A stretch of 64,000 nt of DNA from Triatoma infestans (taxonomy: Eukaryota > Arthropoda > Insecta > Hemiptera > Reduviidae), in NCBI GenBank assembly GCA_011037195.1, contig JAAEAF010003832.1, positions 159,398 through 223,397 on the forward strand. Direction: 5' to 3'. The position numbers were made by a program, and so were the translations under genes. The notes under the pieces were generated by a model, which did no database searches, was not told the origin of the DNA, and saw nothing but the letters and a program-made list of their open reading frames with translations. Shown here in pieces: positions 34,694 through 45,640 of the stretch (position 1 is the stretch's first letter; each line of letters begins with the position of its first letter).

Positions 34694-35738
34694 GTTTTTA
34701 CTTTCTCTTACTCCCTAGTAAGAGGAAGTATTATAATCGGTCAAATTTTCGATATTGAGTTTCACCGGAAATAATCGTTTTGAGGACCCTTCCCCGAGTC
34801 CAAAAAAGTGGTTTTTAGCAAATGGTCTGTGTGTGTGTGCGTGTGTGTGTGGTGTGTATGTGAACAGCATAGCATAGCTCAAACACGAAAAATCGTAGAA
34901 AACTGAAACTTAATATTCCGTTTAGGTATCACCATGCGATCTGACTGTGCGTTATCTGTCAAAATTCCTCAACCGGAAGTACCACTTTACTAGTTGTTTT
35001 TTTTACTTTTTTGCGTTTTTCTCAAAAATGGCTCCAACGATTTTCTTTAATCTTGGTACATCAACTACACATACAAGGAGCTACAACTTTTATTTGAAAC
35101 ATTTCTCTGGGAAAATTCATTTAAGGGCACTTTTTTGGGGGGAGGGGTGGGGTTAGGTTTTCCTCTAAAGTGCTATTTCAGTTTATTGTACAATTAGGTC
35201 ATTTAAATAATGTTAATTAGAATTAAATATGTTGTTGAAATTCCGAGTTTGAGGAAAATCGGATAACCGGAAGTGCTTTTGGTTTAATACCAATATTCAT
35301 CAATATGCTAAATGATTTTTTTCACTTTTTCGCAATTTTCTCAAAAATAGCTCGGATGATTTTCTTGAAACTTCACTTATAAACTAAACATTCAAAGATC
35401 TACAACTTTTATATAAAACATTTCTCTGGAAAAATTCATTTAAGGGCACTTTAGGAGAGGAGGTAGGGTTACAGTTTCCTCTAAAATGGCATTATACTTG
35501 ATTATACAACTCTATCATCCAAATGAAATTAATTAGAAAATAAATAGATGGCCAAAATTCCGAGTTTGAAGGAAATCAGTAAACCGGAAGTGCGCTTTTA
35601 CTGAATAGTTTCTTTCAGTTTTCGACAAATTTCATTAAATTTGGTGCACAAACTATAACCTTTGTCAATTATAATTTTTGAGAACTGGAGTAAGAGAATG
35701 TTGTGTGAGTGTTTCACACCAGATTTTTTTTTTTTTTT
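34694..35738 (+). repeat. Family A interspersed repeat, copy 8 (full length)
   Basis: Hairpin start 'actttctcttactccctagtaagaggaagta' (34,699-34,730), (GT)n near 34,828-34,860, three tandem units with 'ccggaagt(a/g)' at about 34,974, 35,268 and 35,584, and the end 'ggagtaagagaatgttgtgtgagtgtttcacaccagattttt' (from 35,685). One of the best-preserved copies. Confidence 0.8.
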
Positions 35739-35929
35739 AATTTTCTCCAAAATTGGTTCTCTGATATCTTTAAATTGTATTTATTTATATATACATACAT
35801 GTAAATTCCATTGCTTCACATTGATTCTAAACCATCATGACAGCATAAAACTGATATTTTACAAAATACTAGATAGACGTATGAAGCAGAATTTTGACAA
35901 TTGTAAGACATATAAAAGATCTGGTATCT

Positions 35930-36149
35930 GATATTTTATCCATCGTACCATGCATATTTGATGTTGTTCCTGACCGGTTTCGGATTTTTCATCCATCATC
36001 AGAACAAATTCACCAAATTCGTGTCAGAGAGTTCACCTCAACGTAGTGTTTCTGTTACACTCACACTTGTTGCTTTGTTGGTTGTAATATGTAAACCAAC
36101 AAGTAACCGAGTGTAACAGAAACATTACGTTGAAGTGAAAAGTCTCTGC
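35930..36149. mobile_element. Family C element, copy 3, left arm
   Basis: Left arm 'gatattttatccatcgtaccatgcatatttgatgttgttcctgacc' with a well-preserved hammerhead-like core, then 'gagttcacctcaacgtagtgtttctgttacactcacac' and a short fold-back (acactcacacttgttg ... caacaagtaaccgagtgt). The matching right arm is at 36,490-36,620, on the other side of a family B insertion. Confidence 0.7.
35967..36008 (-). ncRNA. Hammerhead-ribozyme-like core (family C, best copy)
   Basis: Minus strand: TTGTT, CTGATGA, one unpaired T, GGAT-GAAAA-ATCC stem-loop, GAAA, CCGG, TC, AGGAA. All fixed boxes of a type I hammerhead are present with a minimal palindromic stem III (CCGG), which would favour pairing between two molecules. 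Stem I is short and may hold one mismatch. One extra base between CUGAUGA and stem II departs from the textbook fold. Confidence 0.55.
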
Positions 36150-36489
36150 TCGAATCATCAGAGATATTTTCCGTGATAGCCTGCTTCTTTTTTTTGTGGC
36201 CATCGACCGGTTTCGGGCGTTCGCCAATGGATGCATTTGTCAAACAATATAATAAACAATAGATTTGCACAGAGCAAATTTAGTTGATACACTCGTGGAG
36301 CAAAATTCGTTGATAATACTCTAGTGTGTCCACTAAATTTGCTTTATGCAAATCTATGTTACCACACTGTTTGACAAATGCATCCTGATGATAGACGAAC
36401 GCCCGAAACCGGTTGATGACCACAAAAAGAAACAGGCTATCACGGAAAATATCTCTGATGCTTTCCAGCTCTACGGAACCAACCATAAT
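36150..36489. mobile_element. Family B palindrome, copy 5, nested inside family C
   Basis: Arms of about 130 bp: left 'cagagatattttccgtgatagcctgcttc...catcgaccggtttcgggcgttcgcc', right its inverse ending 'ggctatcacggaaaatatctctgatgctttccagc'. The spacer is only a few tens of bases. The right arm core (36,381-36,418, plus) has CATC, CTGATGA, a weakened stem II, GAAA, CCGG, TT, GATG. The left arm has lost CTGATGA. It splits family C copy 3. Confidence 0.75.
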
Positions 36490-36620
36490 ATTTCTATACG
36501 AACTTGGTGAATTTGCTTTGACGACGCATGAAAATCCGAAACCGATCAGCAACAAAATCAATATGCATGCCGACGGATAAAATACCAGATGTTATCCAGC
36601 ATTGCGGACCCATCCCCACC
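36490..36620. mobile_element. Family C element, copy 3, right arm
   Basis: 'acgaacttggtgaatttgctttgacgacgcatgaaaatccgaaaccgatcagcaac...atgcatgccgacggataaaataccagatgttatccagcattgcgg' is the inverse of the arm at 35,930. The core box is decayed (TTGACGA, with 'catgaaaatcc'). Confidence 0.7.
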
Positions 36621-36639
36621 TATTCATCAATATGATTGT

Positions 36640-36825
36640 GCTTTGGATTGTGCTTCAGGAGCCTTCTCAGTGCACTGCTGTACTTCTTACAGTGTTCTCC
36701 TATTACAGACAACACTGGCCGCCATCGGGCTTTTAAGTGAGAAAATCTCAGGGTAGCACAGCTGGATTCGAAACCGAGAAATTTGAACTGCGTGTCCAGC
36801 GAGCTACCACTGAACTAATCCTGTA
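36640..36825 (-). mobile_element. tRNA-derived SINE, copy 2
   Basis: Minus strand: box A TAGTTCAGTGG (36,808-36,818) and box B GGTTTCGAATCC (36,764-36,775, one extra T), followed by 'agctgtgctaccctgagattttctc' and 'ggcagtgt...gcagtgcactgagaaggctcc', matching the body of the copy at 11.8-12.0 kb. The LINE-like 3' stem-loop is not recognisable here. Confidence 0.65.
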
Positions 36826-36835
36826 CCTTAAGAGA

Positions 36836-37994
36836 AATGCAGAAAGAAAAAGTCTTCTTTTTTTTTATGGGTACCTTTCTTTTAAATATATTATTCATAT
36901 ATTATGGAATTATTGTTCTGTCCTCTATTATAAATTGAAGGAAAATAGCTTGTCATTGAAGCTTGAAAAACACTTAAAATATGTGAGATTGATTCTATTT
37001 TATGTGATCGTCATCTCCAAGGGATGAAAGTGTCCTGATTTAAGGCCTAGAAATGTTTATGTGTAAGTAATGTGCAAGTGGTCAGTTAAATATATGCTTT
37101 TAGACGTCTCTTGCAAACCCGCGCGTTTATTGACAGTTATATCAGATCCCCTACTGTGGGAATTACATAAAATGGTATCAATATTTATGGGTATAAACAT
37201 AGAAGCTGAATAATCCCCAAGATTCAATAATAATTTTTATTTATTATTATTTATTTATTTTACATCTATACACTACACTCTGGTACATGATAAATCTGAA
37301 GAGTGGTTTCATATACAGACTATTTTACATTCAGTAATTGGCAGAAAAACAAATAGAAAACAAAAACAGAATTGACAGTAAAATAAAAATTAATAAAATA
37401 AAGAAATCTTAATTTGGCAATATCAATCAAAGGTAAAAGCCAAATGAAACAAATATAAATTAAAAGGTATCCATTAAAAATCTAAAAGAAACTTTCTCAA
37501 TTTTAAATTGTTAATTATAAAATTATACACATCAAATAAAAGACGCTCATTTTTTATATACGTTGTGGTTAGTGGCTAATATTTGCATAAATATCTAGAG
37601 CTCGTTCAATAAACATGTGAGCCAAGGATAGGCACAAGTTTAACTCAAAGTTTTCTCATACTTAACCCCCTTACTGGACACAATTAATTTTTTTTTCAGA
37701 TGTCATACCTAACCTAATGTCACATAACCCTAATTATATCTAACGCTACACTGACTAAACAAACAGTCCTGACTTTCTTGCTTGTTAACGAAGCATAAAG
37801 TACATGGAACTATAGGATTCAATAAATTAATTTTGCTTTTAGACATGATCAAAGGATTCTATATTTCCTAAATTCATTTCTTTGAATCTGAGGAAAATTA
37901 TTGATTTTTTTTTCCAATCATCTCAATTCTTTAACCAACATCACACTCTTATACAATAATTTTTAACTTATAAGTCTTATAATTTGAAATTCTT
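36836..37994. other. No recognised feature
   Basis: AT-rich sequence; A/T simple stretches near 37,230-37,260. No family recognised. Confidence 0.5.
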
Positions 37995-38180
37995 GTTGGT
38001 TTGTTGTGACCCAATAAGTGTAGTGAAACAAAACCATTACGTTGAAATGAACTTTCTACACGAACTTGGTGAATTTGCTCTGACTATGGATGAAAATCCG
38101 AAACCGGTCAGGAACAGTATAAATATGCATGCTACGACGGAATACCAGATATTATCCATAATTGCAGACCCATCCACATA
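37995..38180 (+). mobile_element. Family C, right arm only, copy 4
   Basis: 'cattacgttgaaatgaact', 'acacgaacttggtgaatttgctctgac' and 'ggatgaaaatccgaaaccggtcaggaacagtataaatatgcatgctacgacgg' to 'ccataattgcagacccatcc'. The core is CTGACTA (G8 lost), with GGAT/ATCC, GAAAC, CGGTC intact (38,080-38,113). Confidence 0.65.
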
Positions 38181-38184
38181 ATCA

Positions 38185-38365
38185 ATATATGATATTAACA
38201 ATTAAAAATTCAATATGCTGCCAAAATGCCGAGTTTGATGAAAATTTTGAAAGTGGTCCTTATTATTGAAAAGTTTTTTTTAGTTTTCTGCAATTTTTTC
38301 TATAAAGAGACATAATCGAATTTCACTAAACATGGTTATGCTAATTGTAAATACATACTGAAATC
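38185..38365 (+). repeat. Family A fragment
   Basis: 'ttcaatatgctgccaaaatgccgagtttgatgaaaatttt' and 'attgaaaagttttttttagttttctgcaattttttctataaag' are family A unit sequence, lying between two family C pieces. Confidence 0.5.
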
Positions 38366-38610
38366 GATAAACTTTTGGTATTTTATCCGTCGTAGCATGC
38401 ATATTCATTTTGTTCCTGACCGGTTTCAGCTATCGTCAGAGCAAATTCACCAAGTTCGTATCAGAGAGTTCACTTCAACGTAATGTTTCTGTTACACTCA
38501 CACTTGTTGGTTTGTTGGTTGGCAACCAAGTTGAGTGTCACGCAACGAACTTGGTGAACTTTGGTCTGACGTTCTGGAACAAAATTGCGGATCATCCACA
38601 AATTCAATAT
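38366..38610. mobile_element. Family C element, copy 5, core deleted
   Basis: Left arm 'ggtattttatccgtcgtagcatgcatattcattttgttcctgaccggttt' then 'cagctatcgtcagagc', so stem II is deleted. A partial right arm follows: 'acgaacttggtgaactttggtctgacg...gcggatcatcc'. Confidence 0.6.
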
Positions 38611-38639
38611 ACATTTTTGTTTGCTAATTCTTTCCGATA

Positions 38640-38855
38640 AAATTGATTTGATTGAGGTTCTGGTGGGAACTTAACTCGAATTTAATGTGTTAGAAGTCTT
38701 TGATTAAGTTTAGATTTTTCCCATTGACATAAAAATGAAGGCAACTAAACATGTTGTAAATATTGTAAGTTTGAAGAAAATTTCTCAATTAAACTTTGTT
38801 TTCATGAATTGTAATAAGAGAAAAAGTCTTATGATCGTTTTGCAGCAGATTATTT
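38640..38855 (+). repeat. Family A distal end fragment
   Basis: 'tttagatttttcccattgacataaaaatgaaggcaactaaac', 'gtttgaagaaaatttctcaatt' and 'gaattgtaataagagaaaaagtcttatgatcgttttgcagcagatt' match the distal end seen at 23.6-23.7 kb. Confidence 0.5.
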
Positions 38856-39760
38856 TTTCTGATATATCCATAAAGAGGTACTTAACTAAAACTTTACGGG
38901 AGTTCAGAAACTTAGCAATATCTCTTGATAAAAGAGCCATTATTTTCCAGGCTGAGGTTTATGATATTCTTTGTTGTGTGTCGGATAAGCGGACACATAA
39001 ATCTAATTTGAAAGGGCAAATTATTTGTTTGGACAACAGGCTGTGTTGAAGGAGTCCTTATTTTGATGTCTAATGAATGTTCTAAAAGTCTGGAAGAGCT
39101 ATCCTCATTAAAGAATGTTGTTCTAATTTGATTATCAGGCCATGTATATTTCGAGGTGGATTGTTTGGCCAAATTAGGCGATTCTTTGCCTAATTCATTG
39201 GTCCGGACATGTATCTGTCGAGCACCGAGGCATGGATGACTTCACATCATTCAATGATGGATGGAGAGCCCCGTCGGTTGTCTTTAGTCTAGGTTGCTCA
39301 TTGGTGGTTGGACCGGGTTAACATGAAGTTGTTGCTATGTCTCTGACGGACTCTCTCAGGCATTAGGTTGGTGCCTTTACTGTGCATGAGGTTTAAGGAG
39401 ACATCCATTACGTAATGGAGCTTAAGCCAGCTCCTTTTCTTTTCTGATTTTGTGAGATAGAGGATAAAACATGCATCCATCTCATGACAGATTGCTTCGG
39501 TTGTGAGTAACTTAGTTTTGAGAACCTTTATTCGGAACAGGTCTCTATTGAAGAGTTTAAGCTGTTTTCCTCTAAATTATGGCCCGATTTATGCGAACTA
39601 TGTGAATCTAAGCTGGGTTATTCCCGAGCCTGGATTCTAGTTCTAGATACAGTTACTGTTATTGTTAATTGGTATATACGAGTAGTTATTTGCTATTGTG
39701 CATAGAAAGAGGCTTTCGATACCATAGTCTCATTTATACTTCCATTTATTGAATAAGGTA
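38856..39760 (+). pseudogene. LINE RNase H relic
   Basis: Plus-strand frames give LAISLDKRAIIFQAEVYDIL (38,920-38,975), the Glu-bearing block of retroelement RNase H. Then near 39,120-39,180 VLI.LSGHVYFEVDCLAKLGDS matches 'VLIW.PGH....NE.ADCLAK.G'. Downstream pieces (GIRLVPLLCMRFKETSI and others) fit the region between RNase H and the C-terminal finger, in several frames. Full of stops. Clade unresolved, I/R1-like. Confidence 0.55.
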
Positions 39761-40237
39761 ATATTATAGCTATCATAGCTTAATAATTCCGTATTAATAC
39801 TTAAAAAAAGTTAGCAATATTTTCTCTTGCAGCATTAAGGTGAGAAAGCAAAAATATATATTATATACTATATTATTCTATATACAGTAATATATATGAA
39901 ACATTTTATATATATATATGCTGAACTTTCCACATAATTGGTGTAAAATATATTATCCACTTTACTCTCCATGTGAAATTGATGTAAATCAAAAGTTAAG
40001 GCGAGTAAACTATACTAAACTTAAGCTTGGAAAATTTTAACATGTAGGTATGTCTTGTGCACGATCTATTTCAGTTAGTTGAAATATTGCAAATATAATA
40101 TTATACTTCTCTGAATTTCTGCTAACATTAGAAGCTTATATATTATTTTAAATAAATATGCTCGTTGACGATTTCCTTTAAAACTTGGAATGTACAGATA
40201 AAAATTTCACTTTTATTTTAAACATTTTTGTGGAAAA
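39761..40237. other. No recognised feature
   Basis: AT-rich with short (TA)n tracts near 39,855-39,920. Confidence 0.5.
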
Positions 40238-41185
40238 AAATCTGGTGTGAAACATTCACACAATTTTCTCTTATTCCAGTTTTCCAAAATTATAATTGAT
40301 AAATTTTATAGTTTTGTGTACCAAATTTAATGAAATTCGTCGAAAACTGAAAAAACTGTTCAGTAAAAGCGCACTTCCAGTTCACTAATTTTCTTGAAAC
40401 TCGGAATTTTGGCCATCTATTTGTTTCTAATTAAGTTTGTTTGGATAATAGAACTGTATAATTTAACTATGGTAGCACTTTAGAGAAAAACAAAACCCAA
40501 CACCTCCCCTAGAAGTGCCGTTAAATGAATTTTCCCAGAGAAATATTTCAAATAAAAGTTGTAGATCATTATATGTATAGTTTAAATGGGAAGTTTCAAG
40601 AAAATCAATGGAGTTATTTTTGAGAAAATCGCAAAAAATTATTTAATAAAGTGGTAAAGTAAACGCACTTTTGGTCATCCGCTTTTTTTTTTAAACTCGC
40701 AATTTCAACAACATACTTTAATTCTAATTAACATTATTTCGATGACAGAATTGTTTAATAAACTGAAATAGCACTTTAGATAAAAACCCTCGCCTAAAAG
40801 TGCCCTTAAATGAATTTTCCCGGAAAAATGTTTTAAATCGATGTTGTAGATCTTTGTATGTGTAGTTGATATACTAAGTTTGAGGAAAATCGTTGGAAAA
40901 ATCGCAAAAAAGTAAAAAAAAACTAGTAAAGTGGTACTTCCGGTTGAGGAATTTTGACAGATAACGCACCGTCAGATCCCATGGTGATATCTAAACGGAA
41001 TATCAAGTTTCAACTTTCAACGATTTCTCGTTTTTTTTAGCTATGCTGTTCACATACACACACGCAGACCATTTCCTAAAAACTACTTTTTTTGGACTCA
41101 GGAGACCTCAAAACGGATATTACCGGTGAAAACCCGATATCGAAAATTTGACACGAATACAATACTTCCTCTTACTAGGAGTAAT
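40238..41185 (-). repeat. Family A interspersed repeat, copy 9
   Basis: Starts 'aaaaaaatctggtgtgaaacattcacac' (TC at 40,241), subterminal 'attttctcttattccag', three units with 'cgcacttcc/ttttggt' spaced about 290-300 bp, and ends 'acttcctcttactaggagtaat' (41,164-41,185). The end hairpin is shortened on its right side. Confidence 0.75.
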
Positions 41186-43244
41186 AAATAATTAAAAAAA
41201 AAACACTTCAGAATTTTGTAGCGTTAAATTTTCATATTATTTGTTTTTCTTTGTTTGTTCACTGTTATAGCGCTGTTTTTCTGGACTATAATATAATTAT
41301 ACACTTCCATTACCTGCCTCAGTAGGTTATTGTCACCCACTATTTCTATATTTAGTGTTAAAGAGAAAATATTAAAATTTGAAGTGTAAAGAACTTTGGT
41401 CATTGTATTTATAATTATTTTAAAAGCAGTTACAGAAAGCCATGTGAATATTTCGCACGAGATTTAATTCATTTTCAAAGACCAATCCTGCAATTTTTTT
41501 GTATAAATCTTAGGTTTCCATTAATGCCGCCGCTTCTATTTATACGTTTTTTCAGAGAAGGTATTTGATATGCAAATGGTGGGGGATGGGTGATGAAAAT
41601 TCCAAGTAAGAGTGACTGATTGATTGTCAAATGAAACTTGTAAACTGTCCTGAGACAAAGGTCATGTGTGTGTGTGTTACATATGAGTCTATATTTATGA
41701 TATTTGAGTTAAGATAGATAATATGTAAAATAATTTCCAAAACTACAATTTTTGGAACATGTTAGAAACTAGGATTTTTTTTTTTTATACAATCGTTTAG
41801 TTTGATCAGTGATAAGGTTTGTCTACAAAGGCAAAAATATTCCAAAGGGTTGTTTAATTTTATTTAGGTGGGCTAATATTGAAAGCGGTATTGTTTTCAC
41901 TTCTTGTAATATCTTGTAAAATATCTGTACCTTAGATAAATGCAAATAAAGATTCTTTTTAAATTTCCACTTATACAGATGGTTATTCTTTTGAAGAACT
42001 GACTTTAAATATAATTATTTCACTATATTCATTTGAATTATTTATGCTCACTTTAACAAAAAAAAAAAAAAAATAATCACCGTACTATTGCATAACAAAT
42101 TTAGAATAAAGCAAACAACTTTTCAATGCTAAAAAATAGTTACTTTACGAGAGAGAAAAGTGTATTCGAGTTTAGGTTTGTTTACATGAAAACAACGAAT
42201 GTGGAAATTGAACGAAAGTTATAAATACACTTTTCTCTCGCATTAAATATTATAGTTTATCTATTCAGTTAAGAATATGAAATACAAATACAATATGACT
42301 GTATATGAATACAAATAAAATATGACAGTGCAATTACTTTAATTCAAAGATTTACTTTAATTAAAGTCAAATATTCCCTCTCTTTATAACCTTCTCACTT
42401 TACTATAACCTCAAGTCTATTGCTATTTTATTTTGAAATCTGTTCTTGCTTTTGCATCTTGCCGCTAGATATCGGGTTAGTTAGAGATGAATAATAATTA
42501 CTTTTCTTCACTTGTGAGTAAACTTTATGGCTGGCTGCTTATACTTTCATCGCCTGTGATTAATCTGAGTTTTTGAAAAAAATTGCCTAACCAAAAGTTC
42601 AGCTTTTCTGAATGGTTTCTTTAACTTTTTTGAAATTCCACGAAAATGAATCTAAGATCAATTTTTTTCAAATAATTCAATATACTGATGTAACATTACA
42701 GGCTTATTACTGTTCAGAAGGATTGCTTTTGGAAGTATCCTAAGGGAATTGATTCGATATAGTTCCCTCTGTTAATGTCATTTCAAAATAATGTACTGTT
42801 CCGATATGTGGTGGAACAGTATTAAGGGTAATCCAAAATCTGTTCTGATTTAGTAAAAATGACTGTTTTTAAGAAAAAATGTCAATTACCTTTATGCAAT
42901 TGAATTAAGCTAAAGTCGTGATTATTTCATATGAAATTTTTTAAATTTACTTGATTTATTGTAAGGGAGGTTGATAAAGTATCCATTGAAAACTCAAGTC
43001 GCCGAAGAGAAAACATAAAAACTCAGGTTCAGTTGAAGTAAACAAAATGAAAATCTTTTCAGAAAGTATTCAATAATTAAAACGAAGAAAATAGTTCTTT
43101 AAAAATCGTATTTAAGACCGCAGTATATTATTCGCTATGAAATTCTCGCAAATGAGAATGTTTGCAGACAAAATGGGAATATATAGACGAACAACTTACA
43201 GGCATATCTAGATGAAATAAATGTTCCATTGAAATAAATGAGCA
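41186..43244. other. No recognised gene; one 16-bp inverted repeat and a weak family A relic
   Basis: GAGAGAAAAGTGTATT (42,151-42,166) and its exact inverse (42,224-42,239) enclose 57 bp. 42,565-42,700 has weak family A resemblance ('ttcagcttttctgaatggtttctttaac'). The rest is anonymous AT-rich DNA. Confidence 0.45.
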
Positions 43245-43359
43245 GCCAGGGTTCAAGTCTAGGCGCTGCTGCTTCTATTTTTTAATCGTCTGTGGGGAGG
43301 AATCAAGCCCTACACTAGTCAAAGATCCTATGGCCCAGACATCTACCGTAAAGCCTCTT

Positions 43360-43510
43360 CATTTCATTGCCGGCTTCCAGACAGTATTCTCTCGCTACAG
43401 AACACTGCCCTTCACCGGACAGTGAGCTATCACGAGAAAATCTAAGAGAAGCACTACTGGACTCGAACCTGGGACTCGGATTGCTACTCCAGTGGGCTGT
43501 CATCTTTAGA
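43360..43510 (-). mobile_element. tRNA-derived SINE relic, copy 3
   Basis: Minus strand: exact box B GGTTCGAGTCC (43,459-43,469), then body 'agctcactgtccggtgaagggcagtgttctgtagcgagagaatactgtctggaagccggca', close to the copy at 11.8-12.0 kb. Box A is decayed. The 3' tail is not recognisable. Confidence 0.6.
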
Positions 43511-43544
43511 GATTTTTCTCGTTCTAAGAGTCTGTATCCGGCGA

Positions 43545-43662
43545 TAGGTATCTTGGGCGGAAAAGAACCTGCTAGCAGGAGGTTGGTAGTGTATGGAGAA
43601 GAATGCAAAGACAGGATGTTGGTTGACTCGCTTTATATGAATAATAATAATAATAATAATAA
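43545..43662 (+). repeat. Possible LINE 3' end with (AAT)n tail
   Basis: A moderately GC-rich stretch ends in seven AAT units (43,637-43,660), like the I-type tail at 1.13-1.16 kb. No domain was recognised, so the source is a guess. Confidence 0.3.
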
Positions 43663-43889
43663 GCTGTTTTATTTTGAAATAAAATTAAAGGAATGAAAAG
43701 ACATCGAAATCCAAAAAGAGTGAAAGCAGCAGGCAATTTATCGTTCATTGAGAGACGACTTCTTCAACAATCAAGAAGTCTCAAATAAAACCAGAAAGGT
43801 ATTGTAAATAGCACTTTCCTCCCCTAATCATGATGTAATCCAGTGAGTCTTAGACTCTTTCTAAAAAAAAGCCTAGGAGTCAACTCCAA

Positions 43890-44275
43890 ACAATGGAAGA
43901 GAGATATGTTAGAAGGATTTAGGGGAAAACCAAATGTGATTGAGTGAGGAATACTACAACAAGAGCTAACCTGAAACTGGATTCTAAAAGAAAACAAAAA
44001 CAGTAGAAGAGATGGTTTGACCAAGTCGCCCCAGAATGGCAGAAAAAAGATTAGCCGGGACAACCTAGGTATGAAGGAAAGGAGACCGAGAAGGAAGGCC
44101 AAAGAAAACTTTGGATGAAAGCTTTGCGCAAAATTTTTATAAAAAGAGAAAACAAAACTGGATTGTCGGAGATGCCAGCAGCCAGCTTCAGATAGTGTAA
44201 GCAGCTCTGTACAGGGGCCTCACACAGGGTGGTAGAACAAGCGGAAGCACTAAAAGAATGGAATATTAAAAACAA
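43890..44275 (+). pseudogene. LINE C-terminal relic
   Basis: Plus-strand frames give RWFDQVAPEWQK (about 44,010-44,045) and GDREGRPKKTLDESFAQNFYKKR (about 44,080-44,150), then NWIVGDASSQLQIV, AALYRGLTQGG. This is the order 'RWFGHV.RM...GR.GRPKKTW...D...A.DR..W..L' at the end of RTE-like LINEs. Stops and shifts throughout. Confidence 0.5.
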
Positions 44276-45374
44276 AAACAAAAATGATTTACTTAAGACG
44301 ATACGGAAAAATTACTGTTTTCTAAAGTGGTCTATTGAAGTTCGTTAAGCCTGGATCTGCATAAATGATATTTAATTGTAAAATAATAGATGTAGTTTTT
44401 TGAAAAACTGGTATATTGGAAAATACTTGAATCAGAAATTTGTAGAATGATATTGCTTTATTGAAATTATATTGGGAACATAATCGACCAGTTTACAGCT
44501 ATATATAATTCATATAAATTTCTTTCCACACGCGTGAACATCAAAAGATTTCCATTCCTCTTTCCAGTACTTTGAATACTTTCCACTTGTAGAACTGAAA
44601 CTGATAAAGAATGGTACAGAAGAGAACAACATCTTATATATGTAAACTCTGCATGCATTTATATAATCCGAAGAGAGTGGAGACGAGGATAAAATAAAAA
44701 AAACTAAGAGGATATACATGTCTTATAAATCGATCGGAAAATAACCTTTTTCATAAGCTTTATGATGAACAATATTATGCGAGAATATAGCTTTTGGCTA
44801 GCCGGTTAGTTTGGTGTACGTTCAGTGGGAGAGAAGCAGGGGCTAAAGGGAAGTATAAGTTAAAGAGGTCTTGTTCATTCCCTTCCATGCACCCGGCTAA
44901 ACTTGATTTACTGACCTCTAATGTAAAGTTATTCAAGGCAATGGAGGACAAAGATAACTGGTGTATTTGAAGTGGGCGTACCATCGGGCCACCACACACA
45001 CACAGTCCTTCCTCATTCAACTATTTTATACAAGTACCTAGTACACTTTCTTTTATGTATCAACTTTACACCAGCTAGTACAAGATTGAGTTTAGGTTTT
45101 TCATGGTAATAAAACTGAAATTAAACATTATAAAGTAGGAAAATGAAAAAAAGAAGAGAGAACTGACATACTTTAAAGATATTTTCTAGTTTTTTATGAC
45201 CGAAGTTACGTTAGTTTTCTTTATCACTTGTTAGTGTTAGACAATGAGGTTCGCTCTTATTATTTATTTTTTATTACGTTTTGTTTTTATTACTATTTAT
45301 TAACTCTTCACAATTTCTCTTTCTCTAATAAGATGAATGTATAAGCAGATGTATCTGTTAGATGGCTGATCGGC
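44276..45374. other. No recognised feature
   Basis: AT-rich anonymous sequence; open frames are short and unassigned. Confidence 0.5.
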
Positions 45375-45480
45375 CAGGGGGTATCAAAGGAAAACATCAA
45401 CAATTTTTTGAGTGTTTTTTAATTAATAACCCCACGATTCGGCAAACATAGTTTGCCTTCTTCAGGGGCTATCTTAGATG
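45375..45480 (-). mobile_element. Decayed Penelope-like end with hammerhead-like core
   Basis: Minus strand 45,431-45,469 reads CCCTGAAGA, A, GGCAAACTATGTTTGCC (stem-loop), GAAT, CGTGG. The CUGANGA box and stem II are intact, but GAAA has become GAAT and the cleavage triplet is not standard. Its layout matches the core at 62.76 kb, so it is probably the relic of a Penelope-type terminus. Confidence 0.45.
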
Positions 45481-45496
45481 GGAAAATTTTGTATGT

Positions 45497-45640
45497 CTTA
45501 TCACTGTGTAAACTGAATTTGCTCTATGCAAATCGTATGTTATCACACTGTTTTGAGAAAGATGGGCGAACGCCCGAAACCAGTCGATGACCGATCATAA
45601 AAAGAAGCAGGCTATCACGGAAAATATCTCGGATATTTTA
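45497..45640. mobile_element. Family B, right-end fragment, copy 6
   Basis: 'actgaatttgctctatgcaaatcgtatgttatcacactgtttt' then 'gatgggcgaacgcccgaaaccagtcgatgacc' and 'aagaagcaggctatcacggaaaatatctcgga'. The CTGATGA box is mutated to AGAAAGA, so only stem II and GAAAC remain. Confidence 0.6.

Noticed and set aside
3127..41185. Family A units as a CRISPR-like or satellite array
   Set aside because: Units are about 300 bp, few per copy, dispersed and bounded by fixed ends; this is an interspersed element.
43367..43696. 109-codon plus-strand frame and its antisense
   Set aside because: Covers the SINE relic and an (AAT)n tail; poly-Asn from the tail.
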